A stretch of 64,000 nt of DNA from Faecimorpha stercoravium (GCA_018712555.1 DVGT01000074.1:62001-126000), one strand, 5' to 3'. Shown: positions 8,336 to 17,860, counted from the first letter of the stretch. The notes: generated by a model from the letters alone, not told the origin. A program made the numbers and translations.

Positions 8336-8942
8336 ATTGATTTCAGGTCTTAAACGAGGCATTATCGAAGAGAACCCTACTTTCGTACAGGTGTTGGGAA
8401 TGTGTCCTACACTGGCCACAACGACGTCCGCCATCAATGGGCTCGGAATGGGGCTGTCAGTAACGGCGGTTTTGATTTGTTCGAATCTGGCAATTTCCGC
8501 GCTCCGAAAAGTGATTCCCAATAAAATCCGTATCCCCGCCTATATTATCATCATTGCGACTTTCGTGACAGTAGTGGATCTGCTTTTGCAGGCATTCTTT
8601 TATGACAGCCTGTATCAGGCGCTGGGTCTCTATATCCCTTTGATCGTAGTCAACTGTATCATTCTGGGAAGAGCTGAGGCATTTGCGTCGAAAAATGATC
8701 CCATTTCGTCGCTTTTTGATGGATTAGGCATGGGCCTTGGATTTACTCTTGCTTTGACCGTTCTGGGAATCATTCGTGAGATTCTGGGATCCGGTTCTTT
8801 GTTTGGCATACAGGTTCTTCCCGATGCGGTTACGCCGGCAGTCATCATGATCATGGCTCCGGGAGGATTTATTGTACTGGGCATCCTCTTAGCATTATTT
8901 AATCATATGAGATCTCTTATGACCCAGAGAAAGGAGCTGTGA
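8328..8942 (+). CDS. rnfE: Rnf complex membrane subunit RnfE
   Basis: RnfE pairs with RnfA to form the membrane electron-transfer core. The 204-residue protein is polytopic. It carries NPTFVQVLGMCPTLATT at the N-terminus, with the conserved cysteine thought to ligate a membrane Fe-S centre together with RnfA. A GAGCGG-rich stretch with AAAGGAGGAG upstream serves as ribosome-binding site. It overlaps both neighbours. Confidence 0.95.
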   Translation: MSKLISGLKRGIIEENPTFVQVLGMCPTLATTTSAINGLGMGLSVTAVLICSNLAISALRKVIPNKIRIPAYIIIIATFVTVVDLLLQAFFYDSLYQALGLYIPLIVVNCIILGRAEAFASKNDPISSLFDGLGMGLGFTLALTVLGIIREILGSGSLFGIQVLPDAVTPAVIMIMAPGGFIVLGILLALFNHMRSLMTQRKEL

Positions 8943-8944
8943 TT

Positions 8945-9520
8945 ATGCCCACATTACTCGTAATCATCATCAGTTCTGTATTTGTCAATAATTTTGTTCT
9001 TTCCAGGTTTTTGGGAATCTGTCCATTTCTAGGTGTTTCTAAACGAATTGATACGGCACTTGGTATGGGGCTGGCCGTCACATTCGTCATGACCATTGCT
9101 TCGGCTTTTTCCTACATGGTATATGCCTGGATTTTAGTGCCTCTGAAAGTAGAATATCTATATAATATTGCTTTTATTCTCATGATTGCTTCTTTGGTGC
9201 AGATCGTAGAAATGGTCATTCAGAAGGTGAGCCCTACGCTGTATTCCGCACTGGGAGTGTACCTGCCGCTAATTACTACGAATTGTGCGGTTTTGGGTGT
9301 CGCTGTTCTCAACATGCAGGAGGGTTATAATCTTCTTGAATCCGTCGTAAACGGATTTGCGGCTGCCGTCGGTTTTACACTCGGGATTGTCCTTTTTGCC
9401 GGTGTGCGGGAACGCATCGCACATAATCGAATCCTGGCTGCCTTTGAAGGATTCCCCATTGCTCTTCTGTCCGCCGGTTTAATGGCTATCGCGTTTCTGG
9501 GATTCCAGGGGCTTGTATAA
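8945..9520 (+). CDS. rnfA: Rnf complex membrane subunit RnfA
   Basis: A homologue of RnfE within the same complex, with about six membrane helices. The conserved NNFVLSRFLGICPFLGVS segment near the N-terminus holds the Fe-S cysteine, and TNCAVLGVA is the second half motif. The ATG at 8945 is preferred over a GTG at 8939 because AAGGAG sits 8 nt upstream; the gene follows the rnfE stop almost directly. 191 residues, normal size. Confidence 0.95.
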   Translation: MPTLLVIIISSVFVNNFVLSRFLGICPFLGVSKRIDTALGMGLAVTFVMTIASAFSYMVYAWILVPLKVEYLYNIAFILMIASLVQIVEMVIQKVSPTLYSALGVYLPLITTNCAVLGVAVLNMQEGYNLLESVVNGFAAAVGFTLGIVLFAGVRERIAHNRILAAFEGFPIALLSAGLMAIAFLGFQGLV

Positions 9521-9531
9521 GGAGGTCGCTT

Positions 9532-10323
9532 ATGTTAGAGATTTTAACTCCTCTCTTAATTTTGGCCGGTCTTGGGCTTGTTTTCGGCGTAGCGATCGGA
9601 CTCGTTGCCAAGAAATTTGCCATCCAGCAGGATCCCAAGTTCGAACAAATCCGCGACGCACTGCCGGGTGCAAACTGTGGTGGATGCGGTTATGCTGGCT
9701 GCGACGCGTACGCGAAGGCTGTGGCTGCGGGTTCCGCTCCCGTTAATGCCTGCGCAGTTGGCGGTGCAGCCGCTTCTCAGAAAATCGCACAGATTCTGGG
9801 CGTGGAAGCACAGGTGTTGGAGAAGAAGGTTGCCTATGTACAATGTAGCGGCGAATGCGGTGTTGCTCGTGAAAAAATGCGCTATGATGGTGTTGCCAGC
9901 TGTCTGGAAGCCGTCGTAATTCCCGGCAGTGGTCCGAAGGCTTGTACCTATGGCTGCCTCGGCTTTGGAACCTGTACGCAAGTATGTAAGTTTGACGCCA
10001 TTCATGTGGAGAACGGCATCGCCCATGTGACAGAAGAGCGGTGTGTCGGATGCGGCGCCTGCGTATCTGTCTGTCCCAAGCACATTATTCAGTTGATGCC
10101 GCAGCGTCAGAGAATCCGAGTACAATGTTCCGGACAGGACCGCGGAAAAGAGGTTCGCGAGCTTTGTGCGGCCGGCTGTCTAGGATGTGGTTTATGTGTC
10201 CGCCAGTGTGAGGCTGGCGCCATCACTATGGTCGGAAACGTGGCGCGCATCGACCCAGCGAAATGTACGCAATGCGGCAAATGCGCCGAAAAATGCCCGG
10301 CAAAAGTAATCAAGATTTTGTAA
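9532..10323 (+). CDS. rnfB: Rnf complex Fe-S subunit RnfB
   Basis: RnfB is thought to accept electrons from ferredoxin. An N-terminal membrane helix (about residues 4-26) is followed by the CGGCGYAGC four-cysteine motif of the Fe-S domain. Further clusters follow: C-x3-C pairs in GTCTQVCKFD, CVGCGACVSVCP, CLGCGLCVRQC and CTQCGKCAEKCP. At 263 residues it is shorter than the longest acetogen forms but keeps all cluster motifs. Start is ATG behind AAGGAGG. Last gene of the operon; a terminator follows within 20 nt. Confidence 0.95.
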   Translation: MLEILTPLLILAGLGLVFGVAIGLVAKKFAIQQDPKFEQIRDALPGANCGGCGYAGCDAYAKAVAAGSAPVNACAVGGAAASQKIAQILGVEAQVLEKKVAYVQCSGECGVAREKMRYDGVASCLEAVVIPGSGPKACTYGCLGFGTCTQVCKFDAIHVENGIAHVTEERCVGCGACVSVCPKHIIQLMPQRQRIRVQCSGQDRGKEVRELCAAGCLGCGLCVRQCEAGAITMVGNVARIDPAKCTQCGKCAEKCPAKVIKIL

Positions 10324-10342
10324 ACAGAAGAATATGCACTGA

Positions 10343-10378
10343 AAAACGAGCAAATAGAGACATCTGTTTGCTCGTTTT
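10343..10378 (+). terminator. Terminator of the rnf operon
   Basis: A 12-bp stem (AAAACGAGCAAA with TTTGCTCGTTTT) and a 12-nt loop end in TTTT. It lies 20 nt after the rnfB stop. Confidence 0.85.
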
Positions 10379-10411
10379 ATAAATTTGTTGATAGGGAAAG
10401 GAGAGCATTTT

Positions 10412-11263
10412 ATGGAAATCACAACAGAACTTGTAAAACAACTAGTAAGGGATCAATTTCCGCAATGGAAGGAGTTGGAGATTTATCCGGTCACAAACAG
10501 TGGACATGACAATCGCACCTTTCATTTAGGCAATACAATGACTGTACGTCTTCCCAGCGGTAAAGAGTATGCCGCTCAGGTGCAAAAAGAAAATCAGTGG
10601 CTTCCTTACCTGCAGGAGCATCTGGATTATCCGATTTCAAAACCCATTGCTGCGGGTGTCCCGACTCATGAGTATCCTTTTCCCTGGTCCATCAATGTAT
10701 GGATAGATGGTGAAACGTTGCTTACCTGCCCTCATATCGACAAAAAAAGATTTGCGAAGGACTTATCCGCAGCTCTTGAAAAATTACAAGCTGTTGACTG
10801 TTATGGGGGACCAGAAGCCGGCAAGCACAATTTTTATAGAGGCGGCGATTTAAAAGTTTACCACCAAGAGACGGTAGACGCTCTAAAAAACTTAGAAGGT
10901 CGGTTACCGGTGAAACTACTTCATGAAATATGGGACCATTCTATTGCAGAAGTATATACGGGTCAAAATGTTTGGGTACATGGTGATATCGCGCCGGGAA
11001 ATCTGTTGCTTCAAAATAATCAGTTTTATGGAATCATTGATTTTGGAATATTAGGTACGGGGGATCCTGCCTGTGATTATGCGATGGCCTGGACATATTT
11101 TGACAGTGAATCCAGAAACATCTTTCTAAAGGGATTATCCTGTGACATGGTAAATCGAGCGAGAGGTTGGGCCTTATGGAAAGCTTTAATCACATATGAT
11201 GATGTGAATCCTGTTTTCAGAGAAAATGCTAGGTACACTATTCATAATATCATAAATGAATAA
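10412..11263 (+). CDS. Aminoglycoside phosphotransferase (APH)-fold kinase
   Basis: A 283-residue protein of the APH/choline kinase superfamily. The catalytic loop VHGDIAPGNLLL and the metal-binding IDFGILGTGDPACDYA motif are intact, and the N-terminal nucleotide-binding lobe is present. Such proteins phosphorylate a small-molecule hydroxyl with ATP; close relatives are annotated as antibiotic kinases, but many housekeeping members have unknown substrates. AAAGGAGAG lies 6-7 nt before the ATG at 10412. It looks somewhat more AT-rich than the flanking rnf and radC genes and has no functional partner nearby, so acquisition by transfer is possible. Resistance is not shown. Confidence 0.8.
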   Translation: MEITTELVKQLVRDQFPQWKELEIYPVTNSGHDNRTFHLGNTMTVRLPSGKEYAAQVQKENQWLPYLQEHLDYPISKPIAAGVPTHEYPFPWSINVWIDGETLLTCPHIDKKRFAKDLSAALEKLQAVDCYGGPEAGKHNFYRGGDLKVYHQETVDALKNLEGRLPVKLLHEIWDHSIAEVYTGQNVWVHGDIAPGNLLLQNNQFYGIIDFGILGTGDPACDYAMAWTYFDSESRNIFLKGLSCDMVNRARGWALWKALITYDDVNPVFRENARYTIHNIINE

Positions 11264-11337
11264 AATGAGCTTATTTCAAACAATTTTCAGTATATTGGAC
11301 TATGCAAACGATGGATGAAATTCACACCAGCTGGCTA

Positions 11338-11366
11338 TTTACAGAAAAATGGTTTTGTGGTATGAT
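11338..11366 (+). promoter_or_regulatory. SigA-type promoter for the DUF4321-like gene
   Basis: TTTACA (11338-11343) and TATGAT (11361-11366) are 17 nt apart, 30 nt ahead of the TTG start at 11397. Confidence 0.75.
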
Positions 11367-11396
11367 AAAGGAGCGTTCGAAAAAGGAGGGATCAAA

Positions 11397-11651
11397 TTGG
11401 CGTTCAAAGGAAAAAGCGGGTGGACCTTCGTATTATTCATATTGATTGGATATGTTCTGGGAGCATTTATTGGAGATGCCTTAGGGGGAATCTCCTGGTT
11501 GTCATGGCTCCAATACGGTTATACCTTTGGGTTAGATCCAACGACTTTGGAGCTCGGCTTTATGAGTTTGACCTTTGGTATTCATTTTCGGATCACGATT
11601 TCTTCGATCATAGGTTTGATTTTAGCCATGCTGATTCATCGTTTTGTCTGA
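11397..11651 (+). CDS. Small membrane protein, DUF4321-like
   Basis: An 84-residue protein with a helix at about residues 8-27, a short loop containing LDPTTLELGFMSLTFG, and a second helix near the C-terminus. This pattern fits DUF4321, a clostridial family usually placed beside radC and mreB, exactly as here. The TTG start at 11397 is chosen because AGGAGGG lies 6 nt upstream; an upstream ATG at 11349 has no site and overlaps the promoter. Function unknown. Confidence 0.75.
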   Translation: MAFKGKSGWTFVLFILIGYVLGAFIGDALGGISWLSWLQYGYTFGLDPTTLELGFMSLTFGIHFRITISSIIGLILAMLIHRFV

Positions 11652-11729
11652 TGTATCGTCTTATATATACAAATCCGAATCTCATACAGAAAAAAAGCTC
11701 TGCCTCTCCCGTGAAAGGAGAGTATAGGA

Positions 11730-12440
11730 GTGGAACAGCAAGAACGTTTTACCATGAAAGAACTTCCGAAAGAGGAGAGGCCTTATGAACGTTTAGAGAC
11801 GAAGGGGGCCGCTTCTTTGTCCGATGCGGAGCTCTTGGCTATCATCCTGAAGACTGGACGGAACGGAGAGACCTCTCTGGAGATGAGCCGGCGTCTTCTG
11901 TGTCAAGCGGAAGACCAGGAGTCAGGCGGCGCTTTACCGGCTTTGCTGAATCTTTCTTTAGAAGAGCTCATGCGCTTTCCGGGAATTGGAAAGGTTAAGG
12001 CACTGCAGATGAAGGCATTACAAGAACTTGCGATTCGGCTGGCTTATCGTCAGCCACAAACATCATCCAAAGTTGTCAGTGCTGAGGGGGTTGCCATGCA
12101 ATATATTCCTCGTATGCGTGACCTGAAAAAGGAAGAGATTCATGGTATTTGGCTGGACAATCGCCTGCGGATTCTGGGAGATAGTATGCTATCCCTTGGA
12201 AGCGTAAACCAAGCTCTTTTGAGTCCAAGAGAGGTCTTTCTGGAGGCATTCCGCTATAAGGCGGTTTATTTTATCTTAATACATAATCATCCCAGCGGAG
12301 ATCCTGCGCCAAGCAGCGCGGATATAACCGGTACCCATCGAATCCTGGATGCCAGCCGTATTTTAGAAGTGGGATTGATAGATCATATCATAATCGGAGA
12401 TGGCCGATATTTTTCTATGAAAGAAGAAGGCCTGATATAG
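11730..12440 (+). CDS. radC: RadC family protein (JAB/MPN metalloprotease fold)
   Basis: RadC proteins carry an N-terminal helix-hairpin-helix region (FPGIGKVKALQMKA near residues 88-101) and a C-terminal JAMM domain. The JAMM metal motif HNHPSGDPAPSSAD is complete. Despite the historic 'DNA repair' name the role is unsettled. GTG start behind AAAGGAG. The ribosome-binding site lies in a small hairpin (CTCTCC with GGAGAG, about 11705-11721), which may damp translation. It sits just before mreB, the usual Firmicute arrangement. Confidence 0.9.
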   Translation: MEQQERFTMKELPKEERPYERLETKGAASLSDAELLAIILKTGRNGETSLEMSRRLLCQAEDQESGGALPALLNLSLEELMRFPGIGKVKALQMKALQELAIRLAYRQPQTSSKVVSAEGVAMQYIPRMRDLKKEEIHGIWLDNRLRILGDSMLSLGSVNQALLSPREVFLEAFRYKAVYFILIHNHPSGDPAPSSADITGTHRILDASRILEVGLIDHIIIGDGRYFSMKEEGLI

Positions 12441-12466
12441 GCAGGATATAAGGGAGGAGAATGATT

Positions 12467-13501
12467 ATGCTGCTGACAAAGAACCTGGCCATTGATCTGG
12501 GTTCCTCAAATACAAGAGTATATGTCGAGGGACGTGGAACCGTATTGAATGAGCCCAGTGTGGTAGCTTTTAACGCTGCACAGCGGGAAGTCATTGCTGT
12601 TGGTAGCGAAGCCAAGGGCATGATTGGACGTACACCGGGAGACGTATTATCGGTTCGGCCGATTCAGCATGGCGCCGTTATTGACTTGATCACCACGAAG
12701 GCGATGTTTCGATATTTTATGAAGCATCTGCATTGCGGCCGCTTTCCTTTTTCGCATCCCAAAATGGTCATCTGTATCCCTTATGGCCTTACAGATGTCG
12801 AGCGGCGTGTGCTGGTCGATGTGGCCGTACAGGCTGGTTCCAGTGACACGGGAACACATCTGCTCGAACAGCCTGTGGCGACGGCTTTGGCAGCTGGAAT
12901 GAATATTCTCTCTCCCAGCGGCAATATGATTGTAGATGTTGGCGGAGGGATCACAGAGGTCGCGATTGTATCTTTAGGTGGGGTTGTGACCAGCCGTTCT
13001 ATCAAAATCGCAGGAGATACGATGGATGAAGAGATTGTGAAATATGTACATCGAGAATTTAACCTGGTCATTGGAGAAAAAACAGCAGAGCAGATTAAAA
13101 TTCGTCTGGCAAACGCATATTTCGATCCTTACATGGAAGAAGAACGCATGGAGGTGAAGGGCCGTGATCGCGAAAGCGGCCTTCCACGTATTGCAGAAAT
13201 CACGAATTTTCAGGCTGCTATGGCAATTCGAGAATCTGTCGATGCTATCGCTGCCGCAGTTTTAAGTACGTTGGAACATACACCACCAGAACTTGCCGCA
13301 GATATTATGGAAAATGGAATGGCCCTATCTGGGGGCGGTTCGTTATTGCGCGGATTGGATCGGGTTCTGGCTGAAAAGACAGGGATGCAAGTGCATATTG
13401 TTGCCGATCCCATGTCTGCTGTGGTAAACGGAGCTGGCATGATCCTAGACGACTTGAAAAAATACAAGGATACTCTTGTTCCTCTCCGAAACCTTCTTTA
13501 A
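12467..13501 (+). CDS. mreB: Rod-shape determining protein, MreB/Mbl actin homologue
   Basis: MreB filaments under the membrane guide lateral cell-wall synthesis with MreC, MreD, PBP2 and RodA, all of which follow. The phosphate-1 loop AIDLGSSNTRVY, the VVDVGGG-type phosphate-2 region (MIVDVGGGITEVA) and the ALSGGGSLLRGLD adenosine motif are present. The ATG at 12467 has GGAGG 9 nt upstream and is preferred over one six nt earlier. 344 residues is normal. First gene of the elongation cluster. Confidence 0.95.
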   Translation: MLLTKNLAIDLGSSNTRVYVEGRGTVLNEPSVVAFNAAQREVIAVGSEAKGMIGRTPGDVLSVRPIQHGAVIDLITTKAMFRYFMKHLHCGRFPFSHPKMVICIPYGLTDVERRVLVDVAVQAGSSDTGTHLLEQPVATALAAGMNILSPSGNMIVDVGGGITEVAIVSLGGVVTSRSIKIAGDTMDEEIVKYVHREFNLVIGEKTAEQIKIRLANAYFDPYMEEERMEVKGRDRESGLPRIAEITNFQAAMAIRESVDAIAAAVLSTLEHTPPELAADIMENGMALSGGGSLLRGLDRVLAEKTGMQVHIVADPMSAVVNGAGMILDDLKKYKDTLVPLRNLL

Positions 13502-13513
13502 TAGGAGACTGTC

Positions 13514-14584
13514 ATGGCCAAAAAGAAAAAATCCTTCTATACATCTTTACGCGATTTAACCAAGGTTCCTCTTCGAGATTTGAAACCTCTGAAGATTGAA
13601 AAGAATCGCCATCCGATTCATATGTCTCTCAAGAAGAGGATTCTGTTTGTCACCATTCTTTGTGTCTCTCTGATGATCCTTACTTTATCTATTGGACGCA
13701 GTTGGGGTCCTCTGAATACCGTTTTCAATGCAGTAGCATCTCCTGTACAGCAGGCCCTTTCTGCCGTTGGCGATTGGTTTTCTTCTTTGTCCGAAAATGC
13801 ACGTTCTGCTGAGGAGCTTCGAAATGAAAATGAACAGCTACGCCAGCAAATCGATGCGTTGCGTTATGAGAACACACTGCAGGAAGTGCAGCTTACGAAG
13901 TATCAAGAATTGAATGATCTCTATGACTTAGACAGCTATTACGCAGAATATCCCAAAACAGCCGCTCAGATCATCAGCACATCCGCCAATAACTGGAATG
14001 CATCCATGACAATTGATAAGGGAAGCGCAGATGGCATTCAGGATTATATGCCGGTTCTATCCGGTGATGGGCTGTTCGGACATGTGGAAACCGTATATCG
14101 TCATTATTCCAAGATTGTTTCGCTTCTCTCTGAGGACAGTTATGTGCATGGAGAAGTCTTGCGCAGTGGAGATCATGTCGGAGTCGAAGGGGATATTACC
14201 CTGGAACAGGATGGGTTATGTAAAATCGAGTTTTATATTGGACAAACAGATATTGCTGTAGGAGACGAAATCGTTACCTCCTCTCTCAGTGATATCTACC
14301 CTCCGGGGATCCGAATCGGTGAGATCACGGAAATCGAAGAAGCAGGAGATGGCGTAACGGGTATTGCCTATCTACGTCCCGATGCGGATATAAAAAATAT
14401 ATCATATGTACTGATTATTACAGATCAGTTAGAAAAACCTTCCGCATCTGATGAATCCAATCAGGAATCTTCGTTAGCAGAGAATTCCTCTGTTAATGAT
14501 TCGAACAGTTCGGATTCTTCTGCCCAAGAATCTTCTCTGGAAGATTCCAATATAAGCCAGGAGGAGACATCCCATGAAGAGTAA
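13514..14584 (+). CDS. mreC: Cell-shape protein MreC with acidic Ser-rich tail
   Basis: MreC is a single-pass membrane scaffold linking MreB to periplasmic wall enzymes. A cytoplasmic basic N-terminus is followed by a membrane helix (about residues 43-62), a coiled coil (about 95-130) and the beta-rich MreC domain. After about residue 307 comes a tail of roughly 50 residues made almost only of Ser, Glu, Asp and Asn, which most MreC proteins lack or have much shorter. It overlaps mreD by 11 nt. Confidence 0.93.
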   Translation: MAKKKKSFYTSLRDLTKVPLRDLKPLKIEKNRHPIHMSLKKRILFVTILCVSLMILTLSIGRSWGPLNTVFNAVASPVQQALSAVGDWFSSLSENARSAEELRNENEQLRQQIDALRYENTLQEVQLTKYQELNDLYDLDSYYAEYPKTAAQIISTSANNWNASMTIDKGSADGIQDYMPVLSGDGLFGHVETVYRHYSKIVSLLSEDSYVHGEVLRSGDHVGVEGDITLEQDGLCKIEFYIGQTDIAVGDEIVTSSLSDIYPPGIRIGEITEIEEAGDGVTGIAYLRPDADIKNISYVLIITDQLEKPSASDESNQESSLAENSSVNDSNSSDSSAQESSLEDSNISQEETSHEE

Positions 14585-15137
14585 AGCGATCATCATGGGC
14601 CTTTTGGCTTTCTTTCTAATTTGTTTAGAATCTACGGTTCTGCATCGAATCGAAATTTATGGGATCGTTCCCAATCTGTCTCTTTGTATGGTCGTGAGCT
14701 GTTCTTTATTGTTTGGCAGTACCTTTGGACGCCGCTTGGGAATCCTGGTTGGTCTCTGTCAGGACATCCTATTCTTAGATATTCTGGGTTTTTATACGTT
14801 GTTATATTTTCTGCTGGGCCAGGCGGCCGGAATCTTTAAAAATGGGTTTGATCAGAACAGCCTTTTACTTTCTCTGGGAATTACCGCGTTATTTGATATT
14901 CTGTATTCTTTTATCTGTTATTTTTTCATGCACTTTTTCCAAGGAAGAATCGATGTGTTCTATTTTCTAACGCATGTAATCTTTCCCGAACTATGTTACA
15001 CCCTCATTGCATCTATTCCTGTGTATTTTTTGGTGCGCTGGGTAGGAGAACGTTTAGATCGAATGACTGAACGCCATCTGCACCAGGATTCCGACGGGAA
15101 GGTCTTACCCCATCGAAGGAGCGAAAATATCAATTGA
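14574..15137 (+). CDS. mreD: Rod-shape determining protein MreD
   Basis: A 187-residue polytopic membrane protein with five to six helices. Sequence conservation in MreD is weak, so the call rests on hydropathy, size and its place between mreC and the PBP2 gene. AGGAGGAG in the mreC tail is the ribosome-binding site. The soluble C-terminal tail is basic. Confidence 0.9.
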   Translation: MKSKAIIMGLLAFFLICLESTVLHRIEIYGIVPNLSLCMVVSCSLLFGSTFGRRLGILVGLCQDILFLDILGFYTLLYFLLGQAAGIFKNGFDQNSLLLSLGITALFDILYSFICYFFMHFFQGRIDVFYFLTHVIFPELCYTLIASIPVYFLVRWVGERLDRMTERHLHQDSDGKVLPHRRSENIN

Positions 15138-17860
15138 TAGAACTATTCCGCAGGCTGAAAGCCCTCTTATCAAATCGTATTGTAATCTTAGCGATTTTAT
15201 TTGCCGTGATTTTATATTTATTATGGAGTAATCTGTTTCGGCTTCAAGTTCTAGAGTCCGGAGATTATGAAAGTCTTAATGCGGATACTTATGTACGTAC
15301 TGTTATGACGGACGGAACACGTGGAGATATCTACGATCGATATGGGCGTCCCCTGGCATATAACGAATATACCTGGTCTCTTTATTATGATTCCTCACAG
15401 GAAGTAGAAGATCTCAATGAACTCTGTCATCAGATCTCACAGCTATTGCTGGAACACGAGGTCAATGATGCTTTGACACTGGCTATCTCCTACTCGGAAG
15501 AGCAGGGCTTTTATTTCTTATCGGATTATGAAAGCAGCGCCGTTTTACGTTATCTCTTTCTAGCGGAAATCTACAGCAAGTCCAGCAGTCAGTTGACTGC
15601 CCAGGAAAAACAGACAACGGCTGAGGAGGCCTATCTGTATATGCGGGACGAACTCTTTGAAATTCCTCAAGATACCTATAGTATTGCTGAAACATTGGAG
15701 ATTATGAAATATCGCTATGCCATCTATATCCAGCGATTCCAAACAGACACTCCCATTCTCATCGCAGAGGATATCCCGGAGGATCTTCGAGTATCTATGA
15801 TGGAGCGCAGTCAGGATTATCCTGGTTTTACGTTCCAGACTGAGGAAAACAGGGTGTATCCGGGCGGAGAAGCCTTTGCTCATATCATTGGTTATATGAG
15901 CAGTATTCCAGAAACAGAATTGGAGACATATGAGCAGAATGGTTATGATCCCGAAGATCGTATTGGGATTGAAGGATTAGAAGCTGCTTACGAGTCATCA
16001 TTACATGGAACACAGGGTATGATAGAAATCACTTACAGCAGCGTGACCGATGAAGAGTTGTCCCGAGAGACTATACAAGAAGCCACAAAAGGAAATGATA
16101 TTTATTTAACAATAGATATGGATTTACAGCAGGAATCCTATGAGATTCTGGTTGAAAAAGTCAAGTCCCTATTGATCGATAAAATTACAGGGGTTTCCTC
16201 TTCCGACGGTTCCTCCTATTCTGCAAGCGATGTTTTAATTTCTTTAATGGATAATGGTTATTTTGATCCTGATGATCTTCTTTCCGTAGACAGTGTATAT
16301 GGAGAAACTTTCCGTACGGCGTATGAGCAGATGTCACAGACCATCCTCTCCCAGCTTCGTACAGCTGTTCTTGATCAGGATCTGCTGATTCGCGAATATA
16401 GTGATGATCTTTCTCAAATCTACAACACCTGGATTGAGATTATGCGCGATGCAGAAGGGGTATTGAGCCGTGACTATCAAGATGCTGGAACCTTCTATGA
16501 AGAATATGCAGCTGGCGAAAAAACTGCGTATGAATTTTTAGAATACTGTATTTATAATAATATTCTTGATCTAGAGCAATTTGGACTAGAGCACGAGATG
16601 GATGTCGAGGTGATTATGCAGTCTTTTCTCGATCAGGAATTTGAAAATCTACTGAATAACAACGCATTCCAGCAAATCGTCTATGAAAGGATCCTTGCCG
16701 GTGGTACATTTACAGAGGAGAACTTTATGCTGCTTTTGTATGATGCCTCGATTCTCAGTAATACGGATGGAAGCCGCAGCGATCTGTTAAGTGGTGCTGT
16801 CAGCGCTGAAGATATCCTAATTCAAAAAATACAGTCCGATGAACTGACACCTTCAGACATTCATCTGGATCCCTGCAGCGGAAGTGCTGTCATTACGGAT
16901 ACCCAGAGCGGAGAAGTATTGGCTATGGTCAGCTATCCTTCTTATGATAATAATCGAATCACTTCCGATTCGACGTATTATAATCAAATCATCAACAATC
17001 AATCCTCTCCGCTTTTGTTTCGTGCTTTACAGGAAACCAGAGCGCCGGGATCTACCTATAAAATGTGTACTGCGATTACCTCGTTAGAAGAGGGCGTAAC
17101 GACCGTCGATGAAACGATCTACGATGCATATCAATTTAACTTAGCTAACAGTATTGACAAACCCGTTTGTCATAGTACAGTAAGCCATGGAAATGTCAAT
17201 ATTATAGAAGCGCTGAGGGTGTCTTGTAACTATTATTTTTATACCATGGGCTATCGTCTTTCTGAACCGATTAATGAGGAATTTGATGATGCTGTGGGAC
17301 TTGAAAAGATGGCCTATTATGCAAAAGAATTGGGACTGGCCACCGAAACCAACATCGAACTTCCGGAAGCAGTGCCTTCGACCTCCGATCAGGATGCTGT
17401 ACGAAGCGCCATTGGTCAGGGTACAAATTCCTTTACATCCGCCAATATTAATCGTTATACTTCCACATTGGCCAATAACGGGACAGTTTACAACTTATAC
17501 CTGATAGATCATATTTCAAATTATGCTGGAGAAATCATCTATCAGACGGAACCTGTGATCGATCATCAGGCCAATGTTTCGCAGTCGTCTTTTGATACGG
17601 TTAGAGAGGGTATGGTGGCGATGGCAGAAAGTACACAGCAGCTGGTGGAATTCATGGCCAATGGAATCTCTGTAGCGGGCAAAACAGGTACGGCACAGGA
17701 AATCAATAATCGGCCTGCGCATGCTCTTTTTACAGGCTATACCAATGTGGAGGATCCAGAGACAACCATTACCGTAGTCATTCCATTCGGTGGTGGATCC
17801 TCTATGGCTATTGATACATTTGTTCATTTGGCTGAAGCCTATTATGCAATAGTATCATAA
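15134..17860 (+). CDS. mrdA: Class B penicillin-binding protein 2, elongation transpeptidase with large insert
   Basis: PBP2 cross-links peptidoglycan during elongation together with RodA. One membrane anchor lies at about residues 13-34. The three transpeptidase motifs are intact: SxxK at S640-K643 (APGSTYKM), SxN at S697-N699 (SCN) and KTG at 850-852. At 908 residues it is about 270 longer than E. coli PBP2; the extra acidic, helical sequence lies roughly between residues 330 and 590, between the dimerisation region and the catalytic domain. TTG start overlaps the mreD stop; the GGAG site is 13 nt upstream, rather far. Confidence 0.93.
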   Translation: MIELFRRLKALLSNRIVILAILFAVILYLLWSNLFRLQVLESGDYESLNADTYVRTVMTDGTRGDIYDRYGRPLAYNEYTWSLYYDSSQEVEDLNELCHQISQLLLEHEVNDALTLAISYSEEQGFYFLSDYESSAVLRYLFLAEIYSKSSSQLTAQEKQTTAEEAYLYMRDELFEIPQDTYSIAETLEIMKYRYAIYIQRFQTDTPILIAEDIPEDLRVSMMERSQDYPGFTFQTEENRVYPGGEAFAHIIGYMSSIPETELETYEQNGYDPEDRIGIEGLEAAYESSLHGTQGMIEITYSSVTDEELSRETIQEATKGNDIYLTIDMDLQQESYEILVEKVKSLLIDKITGVSSSDGSSYSASDVLISLMDNGYFDPDDLLSVDSVYGETFRTAYEQMSQTILSQLRTAVLDQDLLIREYSDDLSQIYNTWIEIMRDAEGVLSRDYQDAGTFYEEYAAGEKTAYEFLEYCIYNNILDLEQFGLEHEMDVEVIMQSFLDQEFENLLNNNAFQQIVYERILAGGTFTEENFMLLLYDASILSNTDGSRSDLLSGAVSAEDILIQKIQSDELTPSDIHLDPCSGSAVITDTQSGEVLAMVSYPSYDNNRITSDSTYYNQIINNQSSPLLFRALQETRAPGSTYKMCTAITSLEEGVTTVDETIYDAYQFNLANSIDKPVCHSTVSHGNVNIIEALRVSCNYYFYTMGYRLSEPINEEFDDAVGLEKMAYYAKELGLATETNIELPEAVPSTSDQDAVRSAIGQGTNSFTSANINRYTSTLANNGTVYNLYLIDHISNYAGEIIYQTEPVIDHQANVSQSSFDTVREGMVAMAESTQQLVEFMANGISVAGKTGTAQEINNRPAHALFTGYTNVEDPETTITVVIPFGGGSSMAIDTFVHLAEAYYAIVS

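Noticed and set aside
10412..11263. Calling the APH-fold gene an aminoglycoside resistance gene
   Set aside because: Only the general kinase motifs are visible; no close match to a known resistance enzyme can be claimed from sequence reading alone.
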